Below, in pieces: positions 54,101 to 61,401 of a stretch of DNA of 64,000 bases (position 1 is its first letter; the number at the start of each line of letters is the position of its first letter). Position numbers and translations under genes: made by a program. Origin of the DNA: SIG78 sp036677805 (GTDB lineage: Bacteria > Verrucomicrobiota > Lentisphaeria > Victivallales > Victivallaceae); NCBI GenBank assembly GCA_036677805.1, contig JAVBVS010000016.1:248001-312000 (forward strand), given 5' to 3'. A model generated the notes under the pieces. That model searched no databases, was not told where the DNA came from, and worked only from the letters and a program-made list of their open reading frames with translations.

Positions 54101-55010
54101 ATTCATAAATCGTCCCCGTCCCGCCGGAATCGAACTCCAGCAATGGTTTGGAACGCAAGCCGCTCCGGCGGACAACCGCAATCCGGTTGCCCGGATCGTC
54201 CCAGGCCGCACCGGGTACGATACAGGATATGGTATGCGTTTCGCGCCACTCGTCATAAGCCAGCTCAATATCGTACTTGCGGCGGATTTCCTGCCCATTG
54301 CGGCGGACGACGACACTATTGAATTTCCGGGCCTCGACGCCTTCCGGGAGCCGGAGCAAAACCGGATCCATCACCGTGATTTCCTCTGCCTCAGTGAGTT
54401 CGCCGGTATCGGCGGCGACGCCGCTTTCAGGCTGAGAAACATCGGCAACGGTTCCGCCGCCGGCGCTCCGGGGCCGGATGATCTGCGCGCCGTCCCCGCG
54501 GGACTCGATTTCGGAATTTTTCTCGACCTGGAGAGGATTGACCGATGCCGCCGCTTCCGGCCGGACATCTTGTTTTTTCGCCTCATCGACACGTTTTCGT
54601 TCGGCCGGTTTCCTGCTCTTTCCGGCATAGCGGAAGGCCAGCGCCATATCCGCCCGGTAGCGTTCCTTTTCCTCCGGCGCAAGAATGCCGTCGGAATTGA
54701 AATCGTAAACCCGCAGAATCGCAGCATCGCGGCGGCGATTCATCAGCGCCGGATCGCCATCTTCGGAACGGGCGGCGAAAGCGTCGTCCCGAACAATCGC
54801 GACCCAGACCGCCTTGACCTCCGCAACCCGCCGGGTTGCCAGCACGATTTCATTCTCCCGATCGCGGCGCAACTGGTCGAGATACTGCCGGTAAGTCGTC
54901 TTTACGGCCGGTCCGCCCGCGGTTTCGGCAGCCGCCGCGCCGACCGGCATCATGCCGGCCATCAATACCGCCAGCCGAGACCACGCCCAAAATCTTCGCC
55001 AACCGTCCAT
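51183..55010 (-). CDS. Exported RHS/YD-repeat protein with EF-hand-like loop
   Basis: 1275 residues with a signal peptide (MDGWRRFWAWSRLAVLMAGM, then MPVGAAAA). Residues 103-114 (DFNSDGILAPEE) form a canonical EF-hand calcium loop, and a second D-rich loop, DLNADGTDDAGD, lies in the middle. From about 330 onward there are many YD repeats (YEYDRDGRLIAETFDG, YRYDAMGRLQECVLPDG, FDYDGAGNPAMVSDG), predicting an RHS beta-cocoon. The C-terminus reaches the RHS core end (AIGYTDSETGLVLTPGGLWY, then SPELGELLSGG) and stops, with no toxin domain after it. ATG 55010 has AGGGAA closely upstream. Possible roles are surface polymer binding or a toxin-less shell protein. Confidence 0.85.
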   Translation of the reverse strand: MDGWRRFWAWSRLAVLMAGMMPVGAAAAETAGGPAVKTTYRQYLDQLRRDRENEIVLATRRVAEVKAVWVAIVRDDAFAARSEDGDPALMNRRRDAAILRVYDFNSDGILAPEEKERYRADMALAFRYAGKSRKPAERKRVDEAKKQDVRPEAAASVNPLQVEKNSEIESRGDGAQIIRPRSAGGGTVADVSQPESGVAADTGELTEAEEITVMDPVLLRLPEGVEARKFNSVVVRRNGQEIRRKYDIELAYDEWRETHTISCIVPGAAWDDPGNRIAVVRRSGLRSKPLLEFDSGGTGTIYEYSETPHQERITRRAGGMENSYDDAARRIVSGTRTVTVRNKNNNAVIEQVAYDIASGIKLSGERNTYDLKGRLIRTDYADGSSELTAYRKNLVASRTDRNGSVRSYEYDRDGRLIAETFDGIVNRYRLDAAGRVTGVTVVGRNGGTIDREIRQYDAAGRPTAATDAVDAGRHLGGPGWPGNPADGTAVFRNPIDWGNRTGYGEGSRESRIGDDRDRLLPSTLAVNRTAPGEYDVSDTTVRTVVDLNADGTDDAGDLVTETRTRYENYRGVPCRVVARTRLQNGESAPLESRIESVDGNESWYIDRRGGVTHHKRERAGEGRWRELNVLPDGTATVRTFCNGRLLAEEQWRNNGNPGIRADYEYDEFNRMIRQTESLTGRVLNTVDLAYDRNDQLISRSENDRKTLYRYDAMGRLQECVLPDGRVETMVYDRCGKLESRQKSGVLSRYEYNDRGEPASLTLLADGEKPVVFRFLYDSRQHLAGIERPDGSRIGLAFDAAGFPLRRTLARKVDGEAVAVFTEYDAAGRLTGIRGSGQASAVRIAYDLLDRPVTVADSAGTRKFTYVEEDGVLTVTETVPWAEGWVLGREYDVSGRLRKLILPMADKAARTIDFDYDGAGNPAMVSDGSFFWRCSYGPAGRRPETITWSNGAGVVPLTVRYRYDGNRLSGISGRTPAGTQEIALRRDADGRVIERVLPDGVRFGYDYDRFGRMLSAAAEGGEKNRGGGKFEYTYDGFGRRIARAVESADGRKEEATPVNVRGRYLAVGDLPLEYDADGNLVRGFHRYRGEYDSENRLIRLASPDIRLEFSYDYRGRCWSRRRYAPDRAGVWTLRGETRFLYDGDRLLAEYRMADGIPVLEQSYVWAPPSSPDLLRMVPLWNAQGAEYRFYFADDTGSVLFLLDETGTVNAAYDYAPDGSVINARGRDALRNPWRQSAIGYTDSETGLVLTPGGLWYSPELGELLSGGDTPEPGFSR

Positions 55011-55167
55011 GATATTCCCTTGATACCGAGGCCGCGGCGGCGAACCGATCCGAATGCCGCAACCGACCGCACATCTTGCATTGATGGTTAATAAACACCG
55101 TTCCGACAATATTGCAACAGCAACTCACGGCATATTTTCAAAAAAACGAACACGGAATGCAGACGGC

Positions 55168-55872
55168 TCAAATCCGCGCATTCCAGCGTCGACGCAAGGC
55201 AACGGCGTGATTGCAGGTCAGCGCATCGACACCGAGTTCCGCCATCCGCAAACCGAGTTCGTCGGACGCGACGCCCCAGCAGACTACGCCGAACTTGAGC
55301 CGCTGCAATGCGCGCACCCATTCCGCAGCAGCGGCGAAGCTCGCCCGAAAACTGATGCCGCAACGCAACGGCTCCAGATACCGGACCACTTCGCCGACCG
55401 TCGGAAAGTGGCCGAAAAGTGACTCCACATCCACCAGCAGGAGCCGTGCCAGATCGGGAAACGCATCAGCGGCGGCACGGATGGTTTCGGCTTCAAACGA
55501 ACTGATCGTCAACCGCCGGCGGTCGCCCCGCCAGCCGTCAAGGATGGCTTTCAAGCCCGGAATCACCTCCGGCGTCCCCTTCAATTCGATCTGCATGGCT
55601 TTGCCGGGCAGCAGCGCCGCCAGCGCCTCGGCGAACAGCGGCACCGGAAAATACCGCCGCAATTCGGCAAGCGTCGCCGTCCGCACCGCCAGCGGAACCC
55701 CCGTTATCCGGTCAAGGGTTTCATCGTGTACGCAAACCACCTGATTGTCGGCGGTCAACCGGATATCGAGTTCGATGCCGTCGGAATCGCGCGCCATAGC
55801 CAACTGAAATGCTTCCAGCGTATTTTCCGGCGCATCGTCCGATTCGCCGCGATGGGAGAGAAAACGGGTCAT
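55168..55872 (-). CDS. Glycerophosphodiester phosphodiesterase family protein
   Basis: 234 residues, GDPD TIM barrel, hydrolysing glycerophosphodiesters to glycerol-3-phosphate and an alcohol. Catalytic motifs are FLSHRGESDDAPENTLEAF (HRG and E-N) and the ELDIRLTADNQVVCVHDETL run (E-x-D and HDE). Other marks are MQIELKG and a C-terminal FGVVCWGV. No signal peptide, so it is cytoplasmic (UgpQ-like). ATG 55872 has CAGGA 3-4 nt upstream; ATG 55896 is a possible alternative. Stands alone on the minus strand. Confidence 0.88.
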   Translation of the reverse strand: MTRFLSHRGESDDAPENTLEAFQLAMARDSDGIELDIRLTADNQVVCVHDETLDRITGVPLAVRTATLAELRRYFPVPLFAEALAALLPGKAMQIELKGTPEVIPGLKAILDGWRGDRRRLTISSFEAETIRAAADAFPDLARLLLVDVESLFGHFPTVGEVVRYLEPLRCGISFRASFAAAAEWVRALQRLKFGVVCWGVASDELGLRMAELGVDALTCNHAVALRRRWNARI

Positions 55873-55927
55873 GATTCCTGAACCTTCGGATTTCATGTCG
55901 AAGCAACAATATCTTTGAGTTGAGTAA

Positions 55928-56104
55928 TATATCGCACTCTCCGGCGAAAACAACTCACGAGCTCCGCTTCCCGATGTTTTTGCTCCCCGGCCCGGCCGTG
56001 AACTGATCCATCTTATCGGCCCCGCCGAAGGGGCGGACGAAGAACTCCAGGCGCTGGCTGCAATCGTCCGTATGGAAATTTTTGAACGGAATCCGAAAAA
56101 GTAA
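55928..56104 (+). pseudogene. Possible remnant of a PTS EIIA-like C-terminus
   Basis: An open plus-strand frame without a start codon reads PLPDVFAPRPGRELIHLIG, then PAEGADEELQALAAIVRMEI, and stops at 56102-56104. The pattern resembles the end of PtsN/fructose-type EIIA domains (PVRLIFLI...LQLLA-like). No upstream part or active-site His is present. The match is weak; it could be chance. Confidence 0.3.
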
Positions 56105-56263
56105 GAAAAAATCTAAAAAAAACAAAAAAGTAACACTTTCGGCAAGCGCCGCCCCCCCTGAATTCCGGAAGCAGAATTTGAAAACCTGATTCTGGAATCA
56201 AGACTCCGGAATCTGAACCAATGGTCCAACATCCGTTATGTTCCGGGTTTTTCTTCCGGCAAC
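56105..56263. other. Intergenic stretch downstream of the DUF523/DUF1722 gene
   Basis: No gene seen. On the minus strand short hairpins (CGGC-gctt-GCCG, AAAGT-gtt-ACTTT) are followed by T-rich runs at 56105-56132, a possible weak terminator for the gene at 56264-57175. Confidence 0.3.
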
Positions 56264-57175
56264 TTATAGATAGTAAGGGCCGAGGAGCTCCCACCAGGTC
56301 TGGCGGAGCAGATAATCCTTGCGGTATTTCCGGGCATAGTGGCGCAGCAGCGTCAGGGGCACCGCCAGCGTGCTCCTGCCCGTGCGGCAATCCGCGATCG
56401 CCTCCAGCAGCTCCTGCTTTTCCCACGGTTCCAGATCGCGTTTGAAATAGCCGAGGATGTGCTGCATGACATTGACGTGTTTCGCCAGCGTCGGACGCAG
56501 CGCCAGAAGTTCGTCGAGTTTCCGTTTGTAAGCCTCGAAATCGCCGGTCTCCACCAGCCGCCCCAGTTCGGCATAGCGGCCCGGAGCGTGACTCATCAGC
56601 ATCAGTTTGTGACGGCCCTGAAATTCCGACAGCCCCTGCTTCGTCCGCGCCGTTTCCAGAAGCTCATGCCAGCGGGCCGCGGTGAAAATCCGGTTCAGGA
56701 AGCGCTCGCGCAGAAACCGGTCCTGAAGCATCCCGTCCTCGATCACCGGCAATTCGGGAAATCGTGCGACGAAAGCCGCCGCAAACAGCCCCCGGCCGTT
56801 TTTGCCGGCCACTCCCCGGGCGGAATAAACTTTCACCCGTTCCAGACCGCTGGAGGGAGAGCCTTTTTTGAAAACGAAGCCGTCCAGCCGTTCCCCGGCC
56901 AGCGCCTCCACCCGCTGCCGGCAGTAATCGAGCATGCGCCGGGTCAAATCCTGCCCCGTATGATTGGTCATCAATCGCGGATGAGCCGGATCGCCGACAA
57001 GGCGCATGGCTTCCCGCGGTACCGGCAGACCGCATTCGACTTCGGGACAGACCGGCACCCACTCCACCGCCGCGCCGAGTTCGTCGCGCAGAAAGAGATT
57101 CAACTGGTGCTGGCCGTCGTAACGAACCGGTTCGCCCAGGAGGCAGCTGCTGATTCCGAGTCTGGGTTTTCGCAT
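56264..57175 (-). CDS. DUF523-DUF1722 fusion protein
   Basis: 303 residues. The N-terminal DUF523 part (1-150) has GISSCLLGEPVRYDGQHQ, VPVCPEVECGLPVPREAM and FVFKKGSPSSGLERVKVY, with conserved Cys residues that could bind a metal or cluster. The C-terminal DUF1722 part (about 185-300, YbgA-like) has FQGRHKLMLMSHAPGRYAEL, then HVNVMQHILGYFKRDLEP. This two-domain form is widespread; roles linked to thio- or photolyase-related chemistry have been proposed but the function is unproven. Divergent from arsR1. Confidence 0.88.
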   Translation of the reverse strand: MRKPRLGISSCLLGEPVRYDGQHQLNLFLRDELGAAVEWVPVCPEVECGLPVPREAMRLVGDPAHPRLMTNHTGQDLTRRMLDYCRQRVEALAGERLDGFVFKKGSPSSGLERVKVYSARGVAGKNGRGLFAAAFVARFPELPVIEDGMLQDRFLRERFLNRIFTAARWHELLETARTKQGLSEFQGRHKLMLMSHAPGRYAELGRLVETGDFEAYKRKLDELLALRPTLAKHVNVMQHILGYFKRDLEPWEKQELLEAIADCRTGRSTLAVPLTLLRHYARKYRKDYLLRQTWWELLGPYYL

Positions 57176-57267
57176 CGCATCCTCCCGTTCTTCTTTGGAT
57201 ATTGGCGCCTCCGGCAGCTATCGGACCGCGTCCTGCGTTTGTACGTTCCGTTTTTTCAATCGGAAGC

Positions 57268-57295
57268 TTGATATTTTCAAACATTATGTTATATT
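57268..57295 (+). promoter_or_regulatory. Putative promoter and operator of arsR1
   Basis: TTGATA (57268-57273), 16 bp, TATATT (57290-57295). GTTAT (57288-57292) and ATAAC (57301-57305) form an inverted repeat overlapping the -10 and the start site, a typical place for ArsR autorepression. Confidence 0.5.
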
Positions 57296-57316
57296 ACCAA
57301 ATAACCAAGGATTGTG

Positions 57317-57601
57317 ATGTTGAACTACGATAAAACCGATTGCCGGAAAGAGGCGAATGTATTCAAGGCGCTGGGCCATCCCACCCGGCTGTGGATCGTG
57401 AAGCAGCTGGCCGACGGCGAACATTGCGTCTGCGAGTTCGTGGCGGCGGTCGGAGTCGATTTCTCCACCATCAGCCAGCATCTGGCGATTCTGAAGCGGG
57501 CGGGCGTGATCACGGACGACAAGCGCGGCAAATCGGTTTACTACCGGCTGACCTGTCCGTGCATCCTCGCCATGCTTGACTGTGTGGAAAAAAGGACATA
57601 A
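57317..57601 (+). CDS. arsR: ArsR-family metalloid-responsive repressor (copy 1)
   Basis: A 94-residue winged-helix repressor that releases DNA on binding As(III) or another soft metalloid. The metal-site motif HCVCEF places C37 and C39 at the DNA-recognition helix region as in ArsR, and C80/C82 (TCPC) near the C-terminus may complete the site. Recognition helix VDFSTISQHLAILKRAGVI; wing KRGKSVYYRL. ATG 57317 has AAGG 6 nt upstream. First gene of the arsenic/mercury island, 51 bp before arsP. Confidence 0.92.
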   Translation: MLNYDKTDCRKEANVFKALGHPTRLWIVKQLADGEHCVCEFVAAVGVDFSTISQHLAILKRAGVITDDKRGKSVYYRLTCPCILAMLDCVEKRT

Positions 57602-57652
57602 TTTTTTTTACTGTTCATTTGGGCGTTTGACAAAATATAAGGAGTTGTTTGC

Positions 57653-58627
57653 ATGATCGTTTTCACCTGGCTGGCGGATTGGCTGACCTACGCCGTGTTC
57701 GGCCTGGCGCCGGAATCGCGATGGGGCGGCGGAATTCATTTCTTCCTCGAGGATACCGCCAAAATTTTCGTTCTGCTGATGCTGATGATTTATGCCATCG
57801 GCTGGATTCGCGCCGGATTGCCGATGGACCGCGTCCGCATTTTTCTTTCCGGTCGCAGCCGGTTCCCGGGCTATGTATTGGCGGCGTTGCTGGGGGCGGT
57901 GACGCCGTTCTGCTCATGTTCCAGCATTCCGCTTTTCCTCGGGTTCATCGCGGCGCGGATTCCGCTCGGCATCGCCATGGCGTTCCTGATCGCGTCGCCC
58001 ATGATCAATGAGGCCGCGGTGGCCATGCTCGGCGGCATCGTCGGCTGGGGCCTGACCGGAATTTATGTCGGCTTCGGTTTGCTCGCCGGAATTCTGGGCG
58101 GATTCTTTTTCGACGCGATCAAAGCCGAGCGGTTCCTGATGGCGGAACCGCCCCGTCCCTGCCGCTGCTGCTCCGGATCGTCCGCGGATGCGCCGCTCCC
58201 GGAAAAAATCGACCGCCGTTACCGCCACCGTTTCGCGTTGCAGGAAGTGCGCGACATTCTTCAGCGCATCTGGCTGTGGGTGGTCCTCGGGATTGCGCTG
58301 GGCGCTTTTCTGCACGGCTTCGTGCCGGATGAATTCATCGCCGGCTATCTGGGCGGCGGCCAGTGGTGGAGCGTCCCGCTGGCGGTGGCGGTCGGCATTC
58401 CGACCTACGCCAATGCCACCGGCGTGATTCCGGTGGTCGGCGCGCTGATTCAAAAAGGACTGCCGATCGGCACGGCCTTCGCCTTCATGCTCTCCACGGC
58501 GGCGGCCAGCCTGCCGGAATTCATCATGCTCAGGAAGGTGATGCAAATCCGGCTGCTGCTGATTTTCGCCGTCTATCTGCTGATTTTCTTCACCCTTTGC
58601 GGCTGGATTCTGAACCTCATCTATTGA
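57653..58627 (+). CDS. arsP: ArsP-type permease (SO_0444/DUF318 family)
   Basis: A 324-residue inner-membrane permease with about eight to ten helices. The hallmark TPFCSCSSIPLF (C87, C89) of ArsP/DUF318 proteins is present; ArsP exports trivalent organoarsenicals such as methylarsenite and roxarsone(III). A cytoplasmic loop at about 167-175 is Cys-rich (PCRCC) and could receive the metalloid from a carrier. The second half repeats the pattern GIPTYANATGVIPVVGALI. AGGAG stands 8 nt before the ATG. Given hgcAB downstream, methylated metal species are plausible cargo. Confidence 0.88.
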   Translation: MIVFTWLADWLTYAVFGLAPESRWGGGIHFFLEDTAKIFVLLMLMIYAIGWIRAGLPMDRVRIFLSGRSRFPGYVLAALLGAVTPFCSCSSIPLFLGFIAARIPLGIAMAFLIASPMINEAAVAMLGGIVGWGLTGIYVGFGLLAGILGGFFFDAIKAERFLMAEPPRPCRCCSGSSADAPLPEKIDRRYRHRFALQEVRDILQRIWLWVVLGIALGAFLHGFVPDEFIAGYLGGGQWWSVPLAVAVGIPTYANATGVIPVVGALIQKGLPIGTAFAFMLSTAAASLPEFIMLRKVMQIRLLLIFAVYLLIFFTLCGWILNLIY

Positions 58628-58649
58628 ATGATCATAAGGAACATCGGCG

Positions 58650-59372
58650 ATGAAAATCCAAATTTACGGCTCCGGATGCGCTCAATGCAAACGGCTTTAT
58701 AACCACGTTGAAACGGCTCTCCGCGTCGCCGGCATGGACGCGGAATTGGAAAAAGTCACCGACTTGGACGCCATCGTCGCAGCCGGAGTGCTCCAGACGC
58801 CGGCGCTGGCGGTCGACGGCAAGATTCTGCGTCAGGGCAAGGTCTGCTCCCCCGCCGAAATCGCCGCACTGCTGAAGCTCGAACCCGTGCCCATGCCATG
58901 CGCTTGCGGCACCGGACGGCAGATCCCGGTAAAACGTCTGGCCGGAATATTGCTGCTCTGCTTCGCGGTCGCCAGCCTCGGCTGGGCGATTTATCGGGAA
59001 ACGGCGGCGCGAACGGCGCTCCCGGCGGTGCAGCCGGCCGCGCCGGTCCCGGCCGCGGACAAAACGCTGACCGTGTATTATTTTCACGGCAATCAACGCT
59101 GTCCGACCTGCCGCAGGATTGAAGAGCTGACCCGGAAAACGCTCGAAACCGATTTCCCGGCGAAACTGAAATCCGGCGATATCGTTTTTGAGTCGGTGAA
59201 TCTCGACGAGCCTCGCAATGAACATTTCATCGCCGATTTCGCGCTGAATTCCAAAATTGTGGTGATGCGGAAAGGCTCGAAGTTCACCGCCTTTCCCGAG
59301 GTCTGGACGCTGGTGCGCAATCCCGAAGCATTTTCCACTTACATCCGGAACGGGGTGGAGCAAATGCAATGA
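58650..59372 (+). CDS. Fused ArsE-like thioredoxin and ArsF-like domain protein
   Basis: 240 residues in three parts. Residues 1-78 are a small thioredoxin-fold redox domain (YGSGCAQCKRLY, C10/C13; LQTPALAVDGK) of the type annotated ArsE or redox-active disulfide protein 2. A Cys-rich turn PCACGTG (84/86) and one membrane helix (97-115) follow. The rest (138-240) is ArsF-like: TVYYFHGNQRCPTCRRIEEL (C151, C154). ArsE, ArsF and ArsG together were reported to reduce nitro-aromatic arsenicals and export the amines in Shewanella, as I recall. Here ArsE and ArsF are one membrane-anchored polypeptide. It overlaps arsG by 4 bp (ATGA). Confidence 0.8.
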   Translation: MKIQIYGSGCAQCKRLYNHVETALRVAGMDAELEKVTDLDAIVAAGVLQTPALAVDGKILRQGKVCSPAEIAALLKLEPVPMPCACGTGRQIPVKRLAGILLLCFAVASLGWAIYRETAARTALPAVQPAAPVPAADKTLTVYYFHGNQRCPTCRRIEELTRKTLETDFPAKLKSGDIVFESVNLDEPRNEHFIADFALNSKIVVMRKGSKFTAFPEVWTLVRNPEAFSTYIRNGVEQMQ

Positions 59373-60061
59373 CCGGAGAATTCTTCTGGGGGTGCGCAAC
59401 CGCGGCCTGGCTCGGCTTCCTGTGCTCGATCAGCCCGTGTCCGCTGGCGACCAATATCGCCGCGATCAGTTTTGTCGGCCGCAAAGTCGGAAAAATCGGC
59501 GCGGTCCTCGGCGCCGGAGCGCTCTACACGCTGGGGCGAACGCTCACTTATGCGATTCTCGGCATGCTGCTGATCAGCGGCCTGACGGCGGCGCCGGAGC
59601 TCTCCCACCTGCTGCAAAAATATATGAATCTTTTGATGGGGCCGCTCCTGATTCTGGTGGCGCTGGTTCTGCTTGATCTTTTAAAATTCGGCATGAATTC
59701 AGGAGGCGGAATCGGCGCGGCGGCCGGGCGGTGCGCCGAACAATGCGGCCTGTCCGGCGCGCTTCTGCTCGGCGTGATCTTTGCCCTGAGCTTCTGTCCG
59801 ACTTCGGCGGCGCTGTTTTTCGGCAGTCTGCTGCCGCTGGCGGTAAAGGCGGAGTCCCGGATTGCCCTGCCGGTGATTTTCGGGATCGCCACCGGGCTGC
59901 CGGTTTTGTGGTTTGCGTTTCTGCTGGCATTCGGGGCCAATCGCATCGGGCGGCTGTATCACCGGGTCGCGGAATTCGAAGTTTGGGCGCAACGCGTGAC
60001 CGGCCTGATCTTCCTGATCGTCGGATTGTACCTGACGGTAACGGTAACGTTAGCCCGCTGA
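59369..60061 (+). CDS. arsG: ArsG-like permease, CcdA/DsbD-type membrane protein
   Basis: 230 residues with six to seven hydrophobic helices. The CcdA-like Cys motifs are ISPCPLATN (C24) in the first helix and ALSFCPTSAALFFG in the second half, a pair that could shuttle electrons across the membrane. Family members next to ArsE/ArsF are annotated as aromatic aminobenzylarsenical efflux permeases; an electron-transfer role serving the ArsEF redox protein is an equally good reading. It overlaps the ArsEF gene by 4 bp. Confidence 0.8.
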   Translation: MTGEFFWGCATAAWLGFLCSISPCPLATNIAAISFVGRKVGKIGAVLGAGALYTLGRTLTYAILGMLLISGLTAAPELSHLLQKYMNLLMGPLLILVALVLLDLLKFGMNSGGGIGAAAGRCAEQCGLSGALLLGVIFALSFCPTSAALFFGSLLPLAVKAESRIALPVIFGIATGLPVLWFAFLLAFGANRIGRLYHRVAEFEVWAQRVTGLIFLIVGLYLTVTVTLAR

Positions 60062-60115
60062 ATACCTGCCCGACTCGCCGGAGATATATTTTTTCAATCA
60101 TTCGACGGTTCGGGT

Positions 60116-60143
60116 TTGAAATAACTTTTTCACGATATATATT
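60116..60143 (+). promoter_or_regulatory. Putative promoter of arsR2-pepM-hgcAB
   Basis: TTGAAA (60116-60121), 16 bp, TATATT (60138-60143). It would drive the second arsR and, by the tight gene spacing, hgcA and hgcB. Confidence 0.55.
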
Positions 60144-60158
60144 TCGTCATATGGCGAA
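60143..60158. promoter_or_regulatory. ArsR-type palindromic operator upstream of arsR2
   Basis: TTCGTCATATGGCGAA is a palindrome with a single mismatched pair (TTCGYCATATGRCGAA). It starts on the last base of the -10 and covers the transcription start, ending 18 bp before the arsR2 start codon. Size and position fit an ArsR/SmtB-family operator. Confidence 0.65.
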
Positions 60159-60175
60159 TTGTAGGAGATGTGATA

Positions 60176-60553
60176 TTGAAAAAAGTATTGAATATTGCTC
60201 GCGCGCTGGCGGATGAAAACCGGATTCGCGCCCTGGCCATGCTGCAAAATGGCGAGATGTGCGTCTGCCGGATCATTGAAATGCTGGAATTGGCGCCGTC
60301 GACCGTTTCCAAGCACATGTCCATTCTGAAGCAGGCCGATCTGGTCGCCACCCGCCGTTCCGGGAAGTGGACCTATTACCGGCTGGCGGACGGCAAGGCG
60401 GGCGCTGCCGAGACCGAAATCATTTCATGGCTTTTGCGGCAACTCCAGGACAACCCGAGAATCCTCGGGGATTCCCTCCGGTTGGCGGAAATCCGGCTGC
60501 GGGTCGAGGCCGAAAAAAAGAAGCTTTGTCTTTGCCGCAAGGAACAATCATGA
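60176..60553 (+). CDS. arsR: ArsR-family metalloid-responsive repressor (copy 2)
   Basis: 125 residues. Sensor motif EMCVCRI (C29, C31) ahead of the recognition helix LAPSTVSKHMSILKQADLV; the wing is RRSGKWTYYRL. A C-terminal Lys-rich tail ends in CLCR (C118, C120), so a four-Cys site is possible. The start is taken as TTG 60176 because GGAG (60164-60167) is 8 nt away; GTG 60170 is only 2 nt from it. ATGA overlap with the PEP-mutase-family gene. It probably autoregulates and thereby controls hgcAB. Confidence 0.9.
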   Translation: MKKVLNIARALADENRIRALAMLQNGEMCVCRIIEMLELAPSTVSKHMSILKQADLVATRRSGKWTYYRLADGKAGAAETEIISWLLRQLQDNPRILGDSLRLAEIRLRVEAEKKKLCLCRKEQS

Positions 60554-61377
60554 GCAACTCAGCCGGATTGAAGGCCCTGATCGCCGGCGGCGCGCTGGTG
60601 ATGCCGGACGCCTGCGATCCATTGTCGGCGATGTTGATCGAACAGGCGGGATTCGCCGCGGTTCAGTGTTCGGGATTCAGCATGGCGCTGGCCAATGGCG
60701 GTCTGCGGGAACGTGATTTCGGCCGCGACCGCAATCTGGCAATTACCCGGGCGATCGTGCAGAGTGTGACGTTTCCGGTCATGGCGGACGGAGAGGATGG
60801 GTTCGGCGACATCGTCGGAACCATTGCCGATTATGTTCGGGCCGGAGTATCCGGAATCAATATCGAAGACCGGATTCTTCAGGGCCCTTCGGTTCAGGTG
60901 ATCGACCGCTCAAGTGCGGTCGCCAAGCTCAAAACAGCCAGAGCAAGCGCCGCCGCCGCGGGCAACCCGGAATTGGTGATCAATGCCCGAACCGATGCGC
61001 TGACGGCGTTCGATTCCCGTCCGGCGGGATTCGAGGAAAGCATTATCCCGGGCAATCTGTTTCTGGAAGCGGGCGCGGACATGGTTTTCGTCACCAAGGT
61101 CGCTTCGCTCGAAGAAGTTGAAACTCTGGTGAAAGAGATCGTCGGACCGGTCAGCATCGCCGCCGGAATGGCATACAATATCGGCGGTTTTTCCATTCGG
61201 GAGCTGCTGGACCGCGGCGTGGCGCGAGTCAGTCTGCCGACGATCGCGATTCAGACGATGATCGCCGCGCTGAAAAAAAATCTGAAAATCATTCATGACA
61301 CCGGAAGTTTTTCCGAACTGATGCAAGGGGAATCGCTATGCCGTTTCGACGACATCGCTTCCCTGATGAAACAATAA
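60550..61377 (+). CDS. Isocitrate lyase/PEP mutase family enzyme
   Basis: A 275-residue TIM barrel of the PEP mutase/isocitrate lyase family, which makes or breaks C-C or C-P bonds next to a carboxylate. Seen motifs: VQCSGFSMALANGG, PVMADGEDGFGD (metal-binding Asp loop), GINIEDRILQG, ELVINARTDAL and LEAGADMVFV. The isocitrate-lyase KKCGH and the PEP-mutase EDKxxPKxNS loops are both absent (EDRILQGPS instead), so neither reaction can be assigned; a PEP-mutase-like or 2-methylisocitrate-lyase-like activity on an unknown acid is possible. It overlaps arsR2 by 4 bp and precedes hgcA by 24 bp, an unusual context. Confidence 0.85.
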   Translation: MSNSAGLKALIAGGALVMPDACDPLSAMLIEQAGFAAVQCSGFSMALANGGLRERDFGRDRNLAITRAIVQSVTFPVMADGEDGFGDIVGTIADYVRAGVSGINIEDRILQGPSVQVIDRSSAVAKLKTARASAAAAGNPELVINARTDALTAFDSRPAGFEESIIPGNLFLEAGADMVFVTKVASLEEVETLVKEIVGPVSIAAGMAYNIGGFSIRELLDRGVARVSLPTIAIQTMIAALKKNLKIIHDTGSFSELMQGESLCRFDDIASLMKQ

Positions 61378-61401
61378 AACTATTTGAAAGTTCCGCTGAA
61401 A

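Noticed and set aside
51465..55091. 1208-codon open frame on the plus strand
   Set aside because: Antisense to the RHS gene; its translation has no domain, low-complexity content and no start signal. High GC third positions keep antisense frames open here.
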